Positions 33,685-41,844 of a DNA stretch of 42,360 nt are shown in pieces. The DNA is from an uncultured Gemmiger sp. (GTDB lineage Bacteria > Bacillota > Clostridia > Oscillospirales > Ruminococcaceae), in assembly GCA_944386225.1 (NCBI GenBank), contig CALXAH010000030.1:1-42360 (forward strand), in the 5' to 3' direction. The position numbers were made by a program, and so were the translations under genes. How positions within the stretch are numbered: position 1 is the first letter of the stretch; each line of letters starts with the position of its first letter. The notes below the pieces were generated by a model. It searched no databases. It was not told the origin of the DNA and worked only from the letters and a program-made list of their open reading frames with translations.

Positions 33685-35130
33685 TCAGTCCACCAGGGTG
33701 GGGGCTGCGTCCGGCGGAATGGGGCATACATAACCGCTGGCCGTGGCCTGCTCAAATTCGTCCCGGGCGGCAGCCAGCAGTTCCGGCTGCTCATACAGGT
33801 CGATGGCGGCGGCGGCCAGGATCCGGCCCGCCTGCAGCAGGGCCTTGTGGGCCAGGGCGGTGGTACCGCAGCTGACCGCCTGCCAGCTGTGGCCGGGGGT
33901 TCCGTTGGGCCAGGAGGCCAGATGGATCTGGGCGGTGGGGGTCTGCCAGCTTACATCCCCCACGTCGGTGGAGCCGGGCTCAAAGGCCGGGCCGCCGTAA
34001 TAGGGGGCCAGGAACTCGTTCATGGCATGGCCCGCAGCCTGCTGCAGGGCCTGCACCTGACGGGCCAGCTCGGCGCTGTTGGCCGCGGCCACACCCGGCA
34101 CCGGCGCACCGGCCGGGCAGGTGGCGGCCAGCTTGTCCGCGAAGTCCAGTTCTTCCGGGGTATAATGGGGCACGCCCAGCGCCTGGAAATTCTTGTACAG
34201 CACCTTTTCCAGCGTGTGGTTGGGCACTGTATCGGCCAGGCCGTCGATGAATTTTTTGCTCAGGGTGGTGCCGGTCATCAGGGCCGCGCCGGCGGCGATG
34301 TCATCCACCCGCTTCTGCAGCTCCACGGCTTCGGCCACCTTGTTGGAGCGCACCATATACAGCACCGAAGCCTCGGCCTGTACCACGTTGGGGCTGCGTC
34401 CGCCCGCGTCGGTGATGGCGTAGTGCACCCGGCACTTGTCGCCCATATGCTCCCGCAGAAACTGCACGCCGATATTCATGAGCTCCACCGCGTCCAGGGC
34501 GCTGCGGCCCCGTTCCGGTTCGCCTGCCGCGTGGGCGGCCAGCCCATGAAAGAAATACTGGGTCTGGATGCAGGAGTTGGTGGAGCCGGTAACCACCTCG
34601 TTCATGGTGTCCGGGTGCCAGGTCAGGGCCGCGTCCAGCTTGCGCCAGACGTTGTCCCGGGCCATAAAGGCCTTGGCGGCGCCGCCCTCTTCGCCGGGGC
34701 AGCCGTAGAACTTCACTGTGCCGGGGCGGCCGGTGGCCTGCAGGTATTCCCTGACGGCTACCGCGGCGGCCATGCTGCCCGCCCCCAGCAGGTTATGGCC
34801 GCAGCCGTGGCCGCAGCCGCCCGGGGTGCGGGGCACCGGTTCGGTGGCGCCCGCCTGCTGGGACAGCCCGCTCAGCGCGTCGTATTCGGCCAGAATGCCG
34901 ATCACCGGCCTGCCGCTGCCCCACCGGGCACAGAAAGCCGTATCAATACCGGCCACGCCCCGCTCCACCGCAAAGCCCAACTGTTCCAGCTCGGCGCAGT
35001 AGAGTTCGGCAGAGCGATGCTCCTGCAGGCTCAGTTCCGCAAAATCCCAGATCGCGTCGCTCAGGCGGCAGATCCGGTCCGCGTACCGGTCAATGGCCGC
35101 CAGGGCGGCCTGCTTGTTTTCACATTCCAT
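33685..35130 (-). CDS. M20-family amidohydrolase, AbgB-like
   Basis: A 481-residue metallo-amidohydrolase most like the p-aminobenzoyl-glutamate hydrolase B subunit (AbgB) group. Metal-site motifs are GGCGHGCGHNLLG, the acidic CPGEEGGAAKAF, and ALTWHPDTMN. The group's STDVGDVSWQTP and GTPGHSWQAVSCG are also present. The dimerisation insert lies in the middle (FFHGLAAHAAGEPERGRSALDAVELM). GAGGT lies nine bases before the ATG. It follows the amino-acid ABC ATPase by 17 bases, so it belongs to that importer operon and probably cleaves an imported N-acyl or aminoacyl compound. The real substrate is unknown. Confidence 0.92.
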   Translation of the reverse strand: MECENKQAALAAIDRYADRICRLSDAIWDFAELSLQEHRSAELYCAELEQLGFAVERGVAGIDTAFCARWGSGRPVIGILAEYDALSGLSQQAGATEPVPRTPGGCGHGCGHNLLGAGSMAAAVAVREYLQATGRPGTVKFYGCPGEEGGAAKAFMARDNVWRKLDAALTWHPDTMNEVVTGSTNSCIQTQYFFHGLAAHAAGEPERGRSALDAVELMNIGVQFLREHMGDKCRVHYAITDAGGRSPNVVQAEASVLYMVRSNKVAEAVELQKRVDDIAAGAALMTGTTLSKKFIDGLADTVPNHTLEKVLYKNFQALGVPHYTPEELDFADKLAATCPAGAPVPGVAAANSAELARQVQALQQAAGHAMNEFLAPYYGGPAFEPGSTDVGDVSWQTPTAQIHLASWPNGTPGHSWQAVSCGTTALAHKALLQAGRILAAAAIDLYEQPELLAAARDEFEQATASGYVCPIPPDAAPTLVD

Positions 35131-35147
35131 TATGGGTTTACCTCAGT

Positions 35148-35924
35148 TTACAGTACTTTGCTCAAAAATTCCCGCAGCCGGGGGTGCTGGGGATGCTCGA
35201 AAATATCGGCGGGAGTGCCCTGTTCCAGCAGCTTGCCGTCCGCCATGAACAGCACCCGGTTGCCCACCTCACGGGCAAAGCCCATCTCGTGGGTGACCAC
35301 CACCATGGTCATGCCTTCCCGCGCCAGCTCCTTCATAACGTCCAGCACTTCGCCGACCATCTCCGGATCCAGGGCGCTGGTGGGTTCGTCAAACAGCATG
35401 ACCTCCGGCTCCATCATCAGCGCGCGCACGATGGCCACACGCTGTTTCTGGCCGCCGGACAGCTGGATCGGGTAGGCGCCGGCACGGTCGGCCAGGCCCA
35501 CGCGCTCCAGCAGCTTTGTGGCTTTTTCCTCGGCCTCGGTCTTGCTCATATGCAGCACCTTGATCGGGGCCAGGGTCATGTTTTCCAGAATGGTCATATG
35601 GGGGAACAGGTTGAAATGCTGGAACACCATGCCCATCTTCTGGCGGTGCTTGTCGATGTCCAGCTTGACCATCCTGCCGGCCTCATTGCGCACCTTCTTC
35701 TTGGTAATGTCCACCCCGTCGAAGACGATGGCCCCGCTGGTGGGGGTCTCCATCAGGTTCAGGCTGCGCAGGAAGGTGGACTTGCCGGAACCGGAAGGCC
35801 CGATAACCACCATCACGTCGCCCTTGTGGATGTCCACAGTGACGCCGTCCAGCGCCTTGATGGCGCCCCGGTTGTAGTGCTTTTTCAGGTCTGTGACCTG
35901 GATCAGATTATCGACGGTCGCCAC
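35148..35924 (-). CDS. Polar amino acid ABC transporter, ATP-binding protein
   Basis: A 258-residue GlnQ/HisP-type ATPase. Walker A is GPSGSGKST, the Q-loop [23 protein letters not shown], the signature [17 protein letters not shown], and Walker [22 protein letters not shown]. The start is the GTG at 35924, seven bases after AGGAGG and giving [17 protein letters not shown]. An upstream ATG at 35951 in frame lies before this ribosome site. The gene overlaps the permease by 17 bases, so it is translationally coupled to it. The amidohydrolase follows. Confidence 0.95.
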   Translation of the reverse strand: MATVDNLIQVTDLKKHYNRGAIKALDGVTVDIHKGDVMVVIGPSGSGKSTFLRSLNLMETPTSGAIVFDGVDITKKKVRNEAGRMVKLDIDKHRQKMGMVFQHFNLFPHMTILENMTLAPIKVLHMSKTEAEEKATKLLERVGLADRAGAYPIQLSGGQKQRVAIVRALMMEPEVMLFDEPTSALDPEMVGEVLDVMKELAREGMTMVVVTHEMGFAREVGNRVLFMADGKLLEQGTPADIFEHPQHPRLREFLSKVL

Positions 35925-36693
35925 GGCGCATCCTCCTTTCGAAATAGGCAATGATCTTGCTGGTGGGGAAGGTCAGGCAGAAGTAGAGGGCAGCCACGAC
36001 CAGCAGCGGCTCCAGCACCAGGAAGGTACCGGCCTGGGCGGCCTTGACGGCGGCCATCAGATCCGCCACACCGATGGTGTAGGTGATGGCGGATTCCTTG
36101 ATGATAGTTACGAACTCGTTGCCGATGGCAGGCAGGATATTTTTAATGGCCTGGGGAAGCACGATAAACCGCATGGTCTGGCCCTGGTTAAGGCCCAGAG
36201 AGCGGGACGCCTCGGTCTGGCCTCCGTCCACCGACTGAATGCCCGCCCGGATGATCTCGGACAGGTACGCGCCGGAGTTCAGCGCCAGGGCCACCACGCC
36301 GGGCAGGAAACGGTTGAGTTTCAGAAAGCCCAGTACCGTGACCGAGGGCAGGTTGATCACATCCTTGCTGAACACCACCTGATAGACGATGAACAGCTGT
36401 ACCAGCATGGGAGTAGCGCGGATTACCTCCACATAGACGGCGGCAATAAAGCTGATGGGGTTGAACCGGCTGACAACAGCCAGGAAGCCCTCCTCCCGCA
36501 TATGACCGTCCGGGGTCATGGCCAGGAATCGCAGGGGACGGAAGTTGCTCATCCGCATGACCGCCAGCACCAGTGCCAGCATAAAGCCCAGGATGACCGT
36601 AAACAGGGACAGATAGACCGTGCAGAGCATACCTTCCTTGAACATTTGGGCGTATTGGAAGGTCTTCTCAAAGCCGACGGCAGAAATGCTCAT
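35908..36693 (-). CDS. Polar amino acid ABC transporter, permease
   Basis: A 261-residue HisM/GlnP-type permease with five or so spans. The N-terminal part is [30 protein letters not shown], and the coupling loop is [56 protein letters not shown]. An insertion between spans ([21 protein letters not shown]) is longer than usual. AAAGGAG precedes the ATG. It is separated from the binding protein gene by 98 bases with a stem-loop. Confidence 0.94.
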   Translation of the reverse strand: MSISAVGFEKTFQYAQMFKEGMLCTVYLSLFTVILGFMLALVLAVMRMSNFRPLRFLAMTPDGHMREEGFLAVVSRFNPISFIAAVYVEVIRATPMLVQLFIVYQVVFSKDVINLPSVTVLGFLKLNRFLPGVVALALNSGAYLSEIIRAGIQSVDGGQTEASRSLGLNQGQTMRFIVLPQAIKNILPAIGNEFVTIIKESAITYTIGVADLMAAVKAAQAGTFLVLEPLLVVAALYFCLTFPTSKIIAYFERRMRRGDRR

Positions 36694-36732
36694 GGCAGAA
36701 ACTCCTTTCGGGGGGTACGTTCTGGAATGACG

Positions 36733-36762
36733 ATTCCTCCCCGCCGAAGGACGGAGAGGAAT
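36733..36762 (-). other. Stem-loop between the binding protein and permease genes
   Basis: On minus-strand RNA AUUCCUCUCCG pairs with CGGGGAGGAAU over eight bases (11 pairs, one G-U). No U tract follows. Such intercistronic stems often protect the upstream binding-protein message and explain its excess over the permease. Confidence 0.55.
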
Positions 36763-36791
36763 TGTCGGTCATACAAGTCTGTGCCGGTAAA

Positions 36792-37733
36792 TCAGGCGGC
36801 AGAGGAGGCGCTGGCGTCATCCTCCAGCAGGCCCTCGTAGGTCTCGCCGGAAGCCAGCTCGTTGGCCTCGGCCACGAAGGTGTCCATGCTGCCGTCAGCC
36901 AGGGCAGCGGCAATGGCCTCGTTCACGCCGGCCAGCAGAGCTTCGTTGCCCTTGACCACGCCGATGGAGGAACCCTCCACCTCGTAGGGAACGTCGAAGG
37001 CAATGTACAGGTCGGGGTAGTTCTTCTGATAGCTCTCGGCCACCACGGTTTCAATGAAAGCGGCGTCCAGCTTGTCGCCCAGCAGGTCGGCGATCACGTC
37101 GGTCACCTTCGCCAGGGTCACCACGTCGGCGTCGGGGGTGTTCTCCATGGCCAGGTCATACTGGATGGAGCCCAGCTGAGCGCCGATGCTCAGGGAAGCG
37201 TCGTTCAGGTCGGCCAGGGAGGACCATTTGTCCTTGTTGGCCTGCACGGTCACCAGAGACTGGCCGCCCTGGTAGTAGATGTCGGAGAAGTCCATAGCCT
37301 CCATACGGTCAGGGTCCGGGCTCAGGCCGGCCATGCCCATGTCTACGTTGCCGGCGGTCACTTCAGCCAGCACGCCGTCAAAGTCCATGGGGATGACTTC
37401 CAGGGTCAGGCCCAGATAATCGGCGATGTACTGGGCCAGGGCCATATCAAAACCGGCCAGCTGAGCATTGCCGTTCTCGTCGATGGCGTAGAACTCATAG
37501 GGGGCGAAGTCCGGGCTGGTAGCCACGGTCAGAACACCGCCGGTAACGGTGGTCAGTTCTTCCTTCCACCAGCCAGCGGCCTTCTCCTCAGCAGCGGAAG
37601 AATCCCCGGCGGCGGCGCTGCTGCCGGTGGCAGCAGAAGAACCGGTCTCGGAGCCGGAAGCGGCACTGCCGCAGCCGGCCAGCAGGCTGACCAGCAGAGT
37701 CAGCGCACAAACAATAGCGAATACCTTTTTCAT
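36792..37733 (-). CDS. Polar amino acid ABC transporter, substrate-binding lipoprotein
   Basis: A 313-residue family-3 binding protein. The signal peptide MKKVFAIVCALTLLVSLLAGC ends in the lipobox with Cys21. A Ser/Ala/Gly-rich linker of about 35 residues follows. The mature domain shows LTVATSPDFAPYEFYA, GFDMALAQYIADYLGLTLEVIPMDFDGVLAEVTAGNVDMGMAGLSPDPDR and the second-lobe IGAQLGSIQYDLA. The acidic N-lobe and absence of a clear specificity motif leave the amino acid open. Control by an ArgR-type box suggests arginine or a related compound. The operon continues with permease, ATPase and amidohydrolase. The divergent gene is an RmlD-like reductase. Confidence 0.94.
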   Translation of the reverse strand: MKKVFAIVCALTLLVSLLAGCGSAASGSETGSSAATGSSAAAGDSSAAEEKAAGWWKEELTTVTGGVLTVATSPDFAPYEFYAIDENGNAQLAGFDMALAQYIADYLGLTLEVIPMDFDGVLAEVTAGNVDMGMAGLSPDPDRMEAMDFSDIYYQGGQSLVTVQANKDKWSSLADLNDASLSIGAQLGSIQYDLAMENTPDADVVTLAKVTDVIADLLGDKLDAAFIETVVAESYQKNYPDLYIAFDVPYEVEGSSIGVVKGNEALLAGVNEAIAAALADGSMDTFVAEANELASGETYEGLLEDDASASSAA

Positions 37734-37765
37734 GATTGATCCCATCCTTTCCAGTCGCGTTTGAC

Positions 37766-37782
37766 TGTATATGCAGTATACA
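37766..37782. repeat. Palindrome over the -10 and start site of the importer promoter
   Basis: TGTATA-TGCAG-TATACA, perfect six-base arms with a five-base centre. It overlaps the -10 hexamer and the expected start point, and abuts the ARG box, so it may be a second operator. Confidence 0.55.
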
Positions 37783-37803
37783 TGAATATTCATTCATTTG
37801 CAA
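37775..37803 (-). promoter_or_regulatory. Promoter of the amino acid importer operon
   Basis: TTGCAA (37798-37803), a 17-base spacer, TATACT (37775-37780). The spacer holds an ArgR/AhrC-like box. Transcription would start near 37768. Confidence 0.78.
37781..37798. promoter_or_regulatory. ArgR/AhrC-type ARG box in the importer promoter
   Basis: CATGAATATTCATTCATT matches the Bacillus AhrC consensus CATGAATAAAAATKCAAK at 14 of 18 positions. It contains the core TGAAT-N4-ATTCA. It lies exactly between -35 and -10, a position where bound repressor would block RNA polymerase. Confidence 0.65.
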
Positions 37804-37871
37804 TAGGTAAAACAGCCGAACTATCCCTTTAATTTTCCATTTTTTCTGTACAACATCCAACAAGCCGCTTT

Positions 37872-37911
37872 AATTCAATGAATTATTTTGCATATTTTAT
37901 GCATATATGCA
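37872..37911. repeat. Cluster of palindromes upstream of the RmlD-like gene
   Basis: AATTCA-A-TGAATT at 37872-37884, TGCATA-TTT-TATGCA at 37889-37903 and TGCATATATGCA at 37900-37911, the last two overlapping. They sit 13 bases upstream of the -35 of the RmlD-like gene, where an activator or repressor could bind. I do not recognise the cognate regulator. Confidence 0.6.
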
Positions 37912-37923
37912 GGAAATGCCGGA

Positions 37924-37952
37924 TTGACGGGCGGGGCCGCGGCGGGTATACT
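37924..37952 (+). promoter_or_regulatory. Promoter of the RmlD-like reductase gene
   Basis: TTGACG (37924-37929), a 17-base spacer that is almost all G and C, then TATACT (37947-37952). Confidence 0.82.
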
Positions 37953-37975
37953 GACCAAAAAAGGAGGGCTGCGGT

Positions 37976-38827
37976 ATGGAACGGCTTCTGATTACCGGGG
38001 CAAACGGATTTCTGGGCAGCCGGGCGGCAGCGTATTTTGCCGGGCTGCGCAGCTGGCAGGTACAGGCGGCGGGCCGCCGGGAGCTGGATCTGACCGACCC
38101 GGCGGCGGTGGAGCGGATATTCCGGGAATACGCCCCCACCCGGGTGCTGCACACAGCAGCGGTGAGCGACGTGGGCGCCTGCGCCGCCGACCCGGCAGGC
38201 AGCGAGCGGATCAACGTGGAGGGCACCCGCCTGATTGCCGAAGCCTGCGGCAAAACCGGGGCCCGGCTGGTGTTCTGCAGTTCCGATCAGGTGTACCTGG
38301 GGCGGCCGGGCCGGGAAGATGGCGGCCCTTATAAAGAGGAAGAATCCTGCGCCCCGGTGCAGCCCTACGGGCAGCAGAAGCTGGCGGCGGAGAATCTTTG
38401 CGCGGCGCTGGCCCCGGGCGCGGTAAGTCTGCGGCTGACCTGGCTGTACGACGCCCGGCCCTATCCCTGCCGCCGGGGCGATCTGGCCCAGGCGCTGCAG
38501 CGGATGGCCCAAAGCGGCCAGAGCGGGGATTTTGCCGCCGCCGACCGCCGGGGCGTGACCGACGTGTGGGAGCTGCTGGCCAATCTGCCCGCCGCCTTTA
38601 ATCTGCCGGGCGGGGTGTGGAACTGGGGCAGCCCCAACGAGGCCGGCCTGCCGGTATGCGAGCTGGCCCGGCGGGGTCTGGCGGCGCTGGACATGGACCC
38701 GGAACTGGCCCGTCCCAGGGACTACCCGCCCCGGGAACTGCGGATGGATCCGACCAAAACCCGGGCAGCCGGGATACGGTTTACAGACAGCGCCGACGCC
38801 CTGGTACGGGCGCTGCGCCGGAAATGA
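37976..38827 (+). CDS. RmlD-like NAD(P)-dependent sugar-nucleotide reductase/epimerase
   Basis: A 283-residue extended short-chain dehydrogenase most like dTDP-4-dehydrorhamnose reductases and their relatives. It starts MERLLITGANGFLGSRAAAYF with the GxxGxxG nucleotide motif. RRELDLTDPAAVERIF, LHTAAVSDVGACAADP and INVEGTRLIAEAC are typical of the RmlD group. SSDQVYLG and the catalytic YGQQK complete the active site. AAGGAGGGCTGCGGT precedes the ATG. No rmlABC or other sugar genes adjoin it, so rhamnose synthesis cannot be claimed. It may serve another sugar nucleotide. It is transcribed alone, from a strong promoter to a terminator. Confidence 0.85.
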   Translation: MERLLITGANGFLGSRAAAYFAGLRSWQVQAAGRRELDLTDPAAVERIFREYAPTRVLHTAAVSDVGACAADPAGSERINVEGTRLIAEACGKTGARLVFCSSDQVYLGRPGREDGGPYKEEESCAPVQPYGQQKLAAENLCAALAPGAVSLRLTWLYDARPYPCRRGDLAQALQRMAQSGQSGDFAAADRRGVTDVWELLANLPAAFNLPGGVWNWGSPNEAGLPVCELARRGLAALDMDPELARPRDYPPRELRMDPTKTRAAGIRFTDSADALVRALRRK

Positions 38828-38835
38828 AGCAATGT

Positions 38836-38889
38836 AAAAAGGGCCGCCGCGCTCCCCTGCTTTCGGGATGCGCGGCGGCTTTTCATTTT
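38836..38889. terminator. Bidirectional terminator between the RmlD-like and flavoprotein genes
   Basis: A 10-bp stem GCCGCCGCGC/GCGCGGCGGC (38843-38852 with 38870-38879) with an inner TCCC/GGGA pairing. It is followed by TTTTCATTTT on the plus strand and preceded by TAAAAAG, so it also gives a U run on the minus strand for the convergent flavoprotein gene. Confidence 0.9.
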
Positions 38890-38910
38890 ATATAGAATAA
38901 ACGCGGACGG

Positions 38911-40713
38911 TCAGGCGGCCGCCTGGCCTTCCAGGGCCAGGGCGGCGGCGTTGGCGCCGGCGATGCGGCCAAACACCACAAAGTCACAGACCGCGTTGCC
39001 GCCGATCCGGTTGCCGCCATGCACACCGCCGGTGGTCTCGCCGGCAGCGTACAGACCCGGGATGGCCTCACCCTCGGCGGTGAGCACCTGGGTCTCGGTA
39101 TTGATCCGCAGACCGCCCATGGTATGATGGATGCCGGGGGCAATCCGGATGGCGTAGAAGGGCGCGGTGGACAGATCCCCGTCCATGCCGTTGTTGCGGC
39201 CGAACTCCTTGTCCTCGCCGGCGGCCACGCTGGCATTCCAGGTGTTCATGGTATCCACAAAGTTGGCCACGGCCTCGCCGGTCAGGCCCATGGCTTCGGC
39301 CAGGCCCTCATAGGTGTCGGCCTGCACGGTCAGGCCGTTGTTGATGTACTTCTGGCAGGAGGACAGGTCGTCCACGATGCGCTGGTCAAAGATGATAAAG
39401 GCGTAGCTGCCGGGCTGCTCCAGCTCGGCGGCGGAGACTGCGTCCCGGGTGGACATATCGTTGCAGAACCGCTTGCCCTCGCTGTTTACCAGAATGCCGC
39501 CCATGCTGCGCACGCTTTCGGAGACCAGCAGGCCGGTGGCCTGGTAGACGGTGGGATGCAGCTGGATCTGCTCCATATCCACCGTATCGGCCCCCACGGC
39601 CACCGCCATGGTGATACCGTCGCCGGTGGCACCCGCATGGTTGGTAGTCACCGCCCCGGCCAGGGAGGGATCGTACTGGGTCATCATCTCAAAATTGGCG
39701 CCGAATCCACCGGCGGCGATCACCACCGCCTTCGCTTCGATGGTATAGTCGGTGCTCTCCCCCTCGGCCAGGATACCGGCGGCCGCGCCGTCCTGCATCC
39801 GGATCTCGGCAGCGCAGGTGTTCAGCAGGATCTGTACCCCCAGCTCCTCCGCCCGTGCCTGCAGTTTCTCCACCAGATAAGAGCCCACGGCGCTGCCGTC
39901 CTCCGGCTCATGGAGATACTTGTGCACGGTGCCGCCGGTGGCCGCCACCTTGGGCAGCGGTGCGCCGATGCCGGTCAGCCAGTCCACCGCAGCGGCGCTG
40001 TTTTCCGCCATGGTGGTGACCAGGGCCAGATCGTTGATCTGATGGCCGCCGTTCATGGTATCCGCAATAAATTCTTCCACCCCGCTGTCGGTAATGCCCA
40101 GGGCCGCCTGGTACTGGGTATCGGCGGCGTTCATGCCGCCGGTGGCCTTCAGGCTGTTGCCGCCCACAATAGGCATCTTCTCCACCACGATCACCGACGC
40201 GCCGTTCTCGGCCGCCTGGGCCGCCGCGGTCAGGCCCGCGCCGCCCGCGCCCACAATCACCACATCGCAGGACAGGGTCTCGGCGGTACGGTCGCCCTCG
40301 CCGGCGGCCTGGGGCGCCACGTCAAAGGGGGCACAGTCGATGCCCGCGCTCTCCAGCGCGGCCCGCACCGCGGCCTTGATGGCCTCACTGGTCACGGTAC
40401 AGCCCGCAATGGCATCCACCTGCAGGCTCTGGGTTTCCACGATCTTGGCGGGCAGCTGCTCCACCGCCACCGAACCGATGCCCGGGGTCTCGTTCTGCTC
40501 GGTCACGGTAACCGAGAGAATCGCGTCGGCGCTGGCGGTAACCTCCACCACCACGTCCCCTTCCATGCCTTTGGCGCTGCCGGTGGCGGTGACGGTTTCG
40601 GCGCCGCTGCCGGACGACGCCGGCGCACCCTGGCAGGCGCTGAACAGCAGGGCCAGGGTCAACACCAGGCACAGCAGCCGCGCGGTTTGTTTTGTGGTAC
40701 GATTCACGTCCAT
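38911..40713 (-). CDS. Secreted flavoprotein reductase with FMN-binding domain (fumarate/urocanate reductase type)
   Basis: A 600-residue lipoprotein of the flavocytochrome-c/UrdA family. The signal peptide ends in LLFSAC with lipobox Cys27, so it sits outside on the membrane. Residues about 45-125 form an FMN-binding domain. Its flavinylation motif reads D100-AIAGC-T106, where Ala and Cys replace the usual Ser/Thr and Ala before the target Thr. The FAD domain starts CDVVIVGAGGAGLTAAAQAAENG near 150. The substrate domain ends with IRIAPGIHHTMGGLRI and GETTGGVHGGNRIGGNAV. Such enzymes reduce fumarate, urocanate, cinnamates or similar acceptors as anaerobic respiration in gut bacteria. The acceptor here is unknown. 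GGAGG lies only two bases before the ATG; the GTG at 40707 is a possible start. It is divergent from a LysR regulator. Confidence 0.92.
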   Translation of the reverse strand: MDVNRTTKQTARLLCLVLTLALLFSACQGAPASSGSGAETVTATGSAKGMEGDVVVEVTASADAILSVTVTEQNETPGIGSVAVEQLPAKIVETQSLQVDAIAGCTVTSEAIKAAVRAALESAGIDCAPFDVAPQAAGEGDRTAETLSCDVVIVGAGGAGLTAAAQAAENGASVIVVEKMPIVGGNSLKATGGMNAADTQYQAALGITDSGVEEFIADTMNGGHQINDLALVTTMAENSAAAVDWLTGIGAPLPKVAATGGTVHKYLHEPEDGSAVGSYLVEKLQARAEELGVQILLNTCAAEIRMQDGAAAGILAEGESTDYTIEAKAVVIAAGGFGANFEMMTQYDPSLAGAVTTNHAGATGDGITMAVAVGADTVDMEQIQLHPTVYQATGLLVSESVRSMGGILVNSEGKRFCNDMSTRDAVSAAELEQPGSYAFIIFDQRIVDDLSSCQKYINNGLTVQADTYEGLAEAMGLTGEAVANFVDTMNTWNASVAAGEDKEFGRNNGMDGDLSTAPFYAIRIAPGIHHTMGGLRINTETQVLTAEGEAIPGLYAAGETTGGVHGGNRIGGNAVCDFVVFGRIAGANAAALALEGQAAA

Positions 40714-40781
40714 TTCCTCCTTCTTTGCGGGGCTGGCCCGCGATTTTTCCGAAACTCAGTTTAACAAATCCTTAACGAAAA

Positions 40782-40807
40782 AGGAAATTCCTCTTTTTTA
40801 TCAAAGA
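40782..40807. promoter_or_regulatory. Candidate LysR-type binding region between flavoprotein and LysR genes
   Basis: Within the AT-rich 163-base divergent gap, the palindrome AGGAA-A-TTCCT (40782-40792) is followed by TCTTT-N6-AAAGA (40792-40807), which includes a T-N11-A pattern. LysR proteins usually bind such sites between their own gene and the target. Confidence 0.4.
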
Positions 40808-40876
40808 AATAACTCCAGGGCATACCTTTTGGGGGCAGAGTGTGGTACCCTTAAAGGGAAGAAAGGGGCGTCCGGA

Positions 40877-41773
40877 ATGGATCTGCATGAACTGCAATAC
40901 TTCCTTGCCATTGCCGATCAGGGCAACATTACCCGTGCCGCAGAACTCTTATATGTAAGCCAGCCTACCTTGACCAAGTATCTGCAGCGGCTGGAGGCGG
41001 AGATCGGCACGCCGCTGTTTCAGCGCACGGGCCGCCAGCTGACCCTGACCTACGCGGGCCGCCGGTACTGCGCCCGTGCCCGGGAACTGCTGCGGATCAA
41101 GGAAGAACTGGACGCCGAGATCCGGGAGATCCGGCGGGAGTCGGTGGGGGAACTCAAGGTGGGGCTGCCGCCGCTGCGGTGCAGCTTTGCCCTGCCCCAG
41201 GTGCTGCCGGCTTTCCGGCAGCTGCATCCAGGGGTGCGGGTGGATGTGCTGGAGGACAACAGTGAAGCGCTGGACGCGGCGCTTTGCGCCGGGCGGATCG
41301 ATCTTGCCTTTTACAATTTGTCCATACCGGTGCCCGGGCTGGAATACCGGGTGCTGCAGCACGACGCGCTGTACGCGGTGCTGGCCCCCGGCCATCCCGC
41401 CGGTGCCCGGGCCCGCTCCGGGCCGGACGGCCCCTGCCTGGCGCTGGAAGACCTGGCCGGGGAAACCCTTCTGCTGCAGGCCCGGCCCCAGCGGCAGGGG
41501 CAATACCTGTATGAGATGATGAAGCGGCACAAGTTTTCCCCCACCCGGGTCATGGAGACCAGCAACATCCGGGCCGCGGCGTCGCTGGCAGCGGCGGGGT
41601 ACGGGGTGGCCTTTGTCAGCGGCGGCCTGCTGCGCCGCCTGACCGATCTGCCCCCCTGTGACCGGTACCGGCTGGAAGGCGGCCCCCCGCTGGACTACGC
41701 GGCAGCCTGGCGCGCCGGCACCCGCCTGCCCGGCTATGCGGAGGATTTTATCACCCTCATGGAGAGGCTGTAA
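40877..41773 (+). CDS. LysR family transcriptional regulator
   Basis: A 298-residue regulator. The N-terminal helix-turn-helix is MDLHELQYFLAIADQGNITRAAELLYVSQPTLTKYLQRLEAEIGTPLFQRTGRQLTLTYAG. The C-terminal effector domain begins GELKVGLPPLRCSFALPQVLPAFRQLHPGVRVDVLED. The start at 40877 is set by the domain beginning, with AAAGGGG upstream. Being divergent from the flavin reductase gene, it most likely controls that gene in response to its substrate. The effector cannot be read from the sequence. It ends at a strong terminator shared with thrS. Confidence 0.94.
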   Translation: MDLHELQYFLAIADQGNITRAAELLYVSQPTLTKYLQRLEAEIGTPLFQRTGRQLTLTYAGRRYCARARELLRIKEELDAEIREIRRESVGELKVGLPPLRCSFALPQVLPAFRQLHPGVRVDVLEDNSEALDAALCAGRIDLAFYNLSIPVPGLEYRVLQHDALYAVLAPGHPAGARARSGPDGPCLALEDLAGETLLLQARPQRQGQYLYEMMKRHKFSPTRVMETSNIRAAASLAAAGYGVAFVSGGLLRRLTDLPPCDRYRLEGGPPLDYAAAWRAGTRLPGYAEDFITLMERL

Positions 41774-41782
41774 GACAAAACG

Positions 41783-41830
41783 CGGCCGGGGCCGTTCCTG
41801 CATGGGAACGGCCCCGGCCGTATTGTTTGG
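41783..41830. terminator. Bidirectional terminator between LysR and thrS
   Basis: A perfect 16-bp stem CGGCCGGGGCCGTTCC with its complement (41783-41798 and 41805-41820) and a six-base loop. ACAAAA precedes and TATTGTTTGG follows, so weak U runs exist in both directions between the convergent genes. Confidence 0.82.
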
Positions 41831-41844
41831 CTTATATAGCGGGC

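Noticed and set aside
41050-41803. Minus-strand open frames opposite the LysR gene
   Set aside because: Shadows of a clear LysR protein with its own start and terminator.
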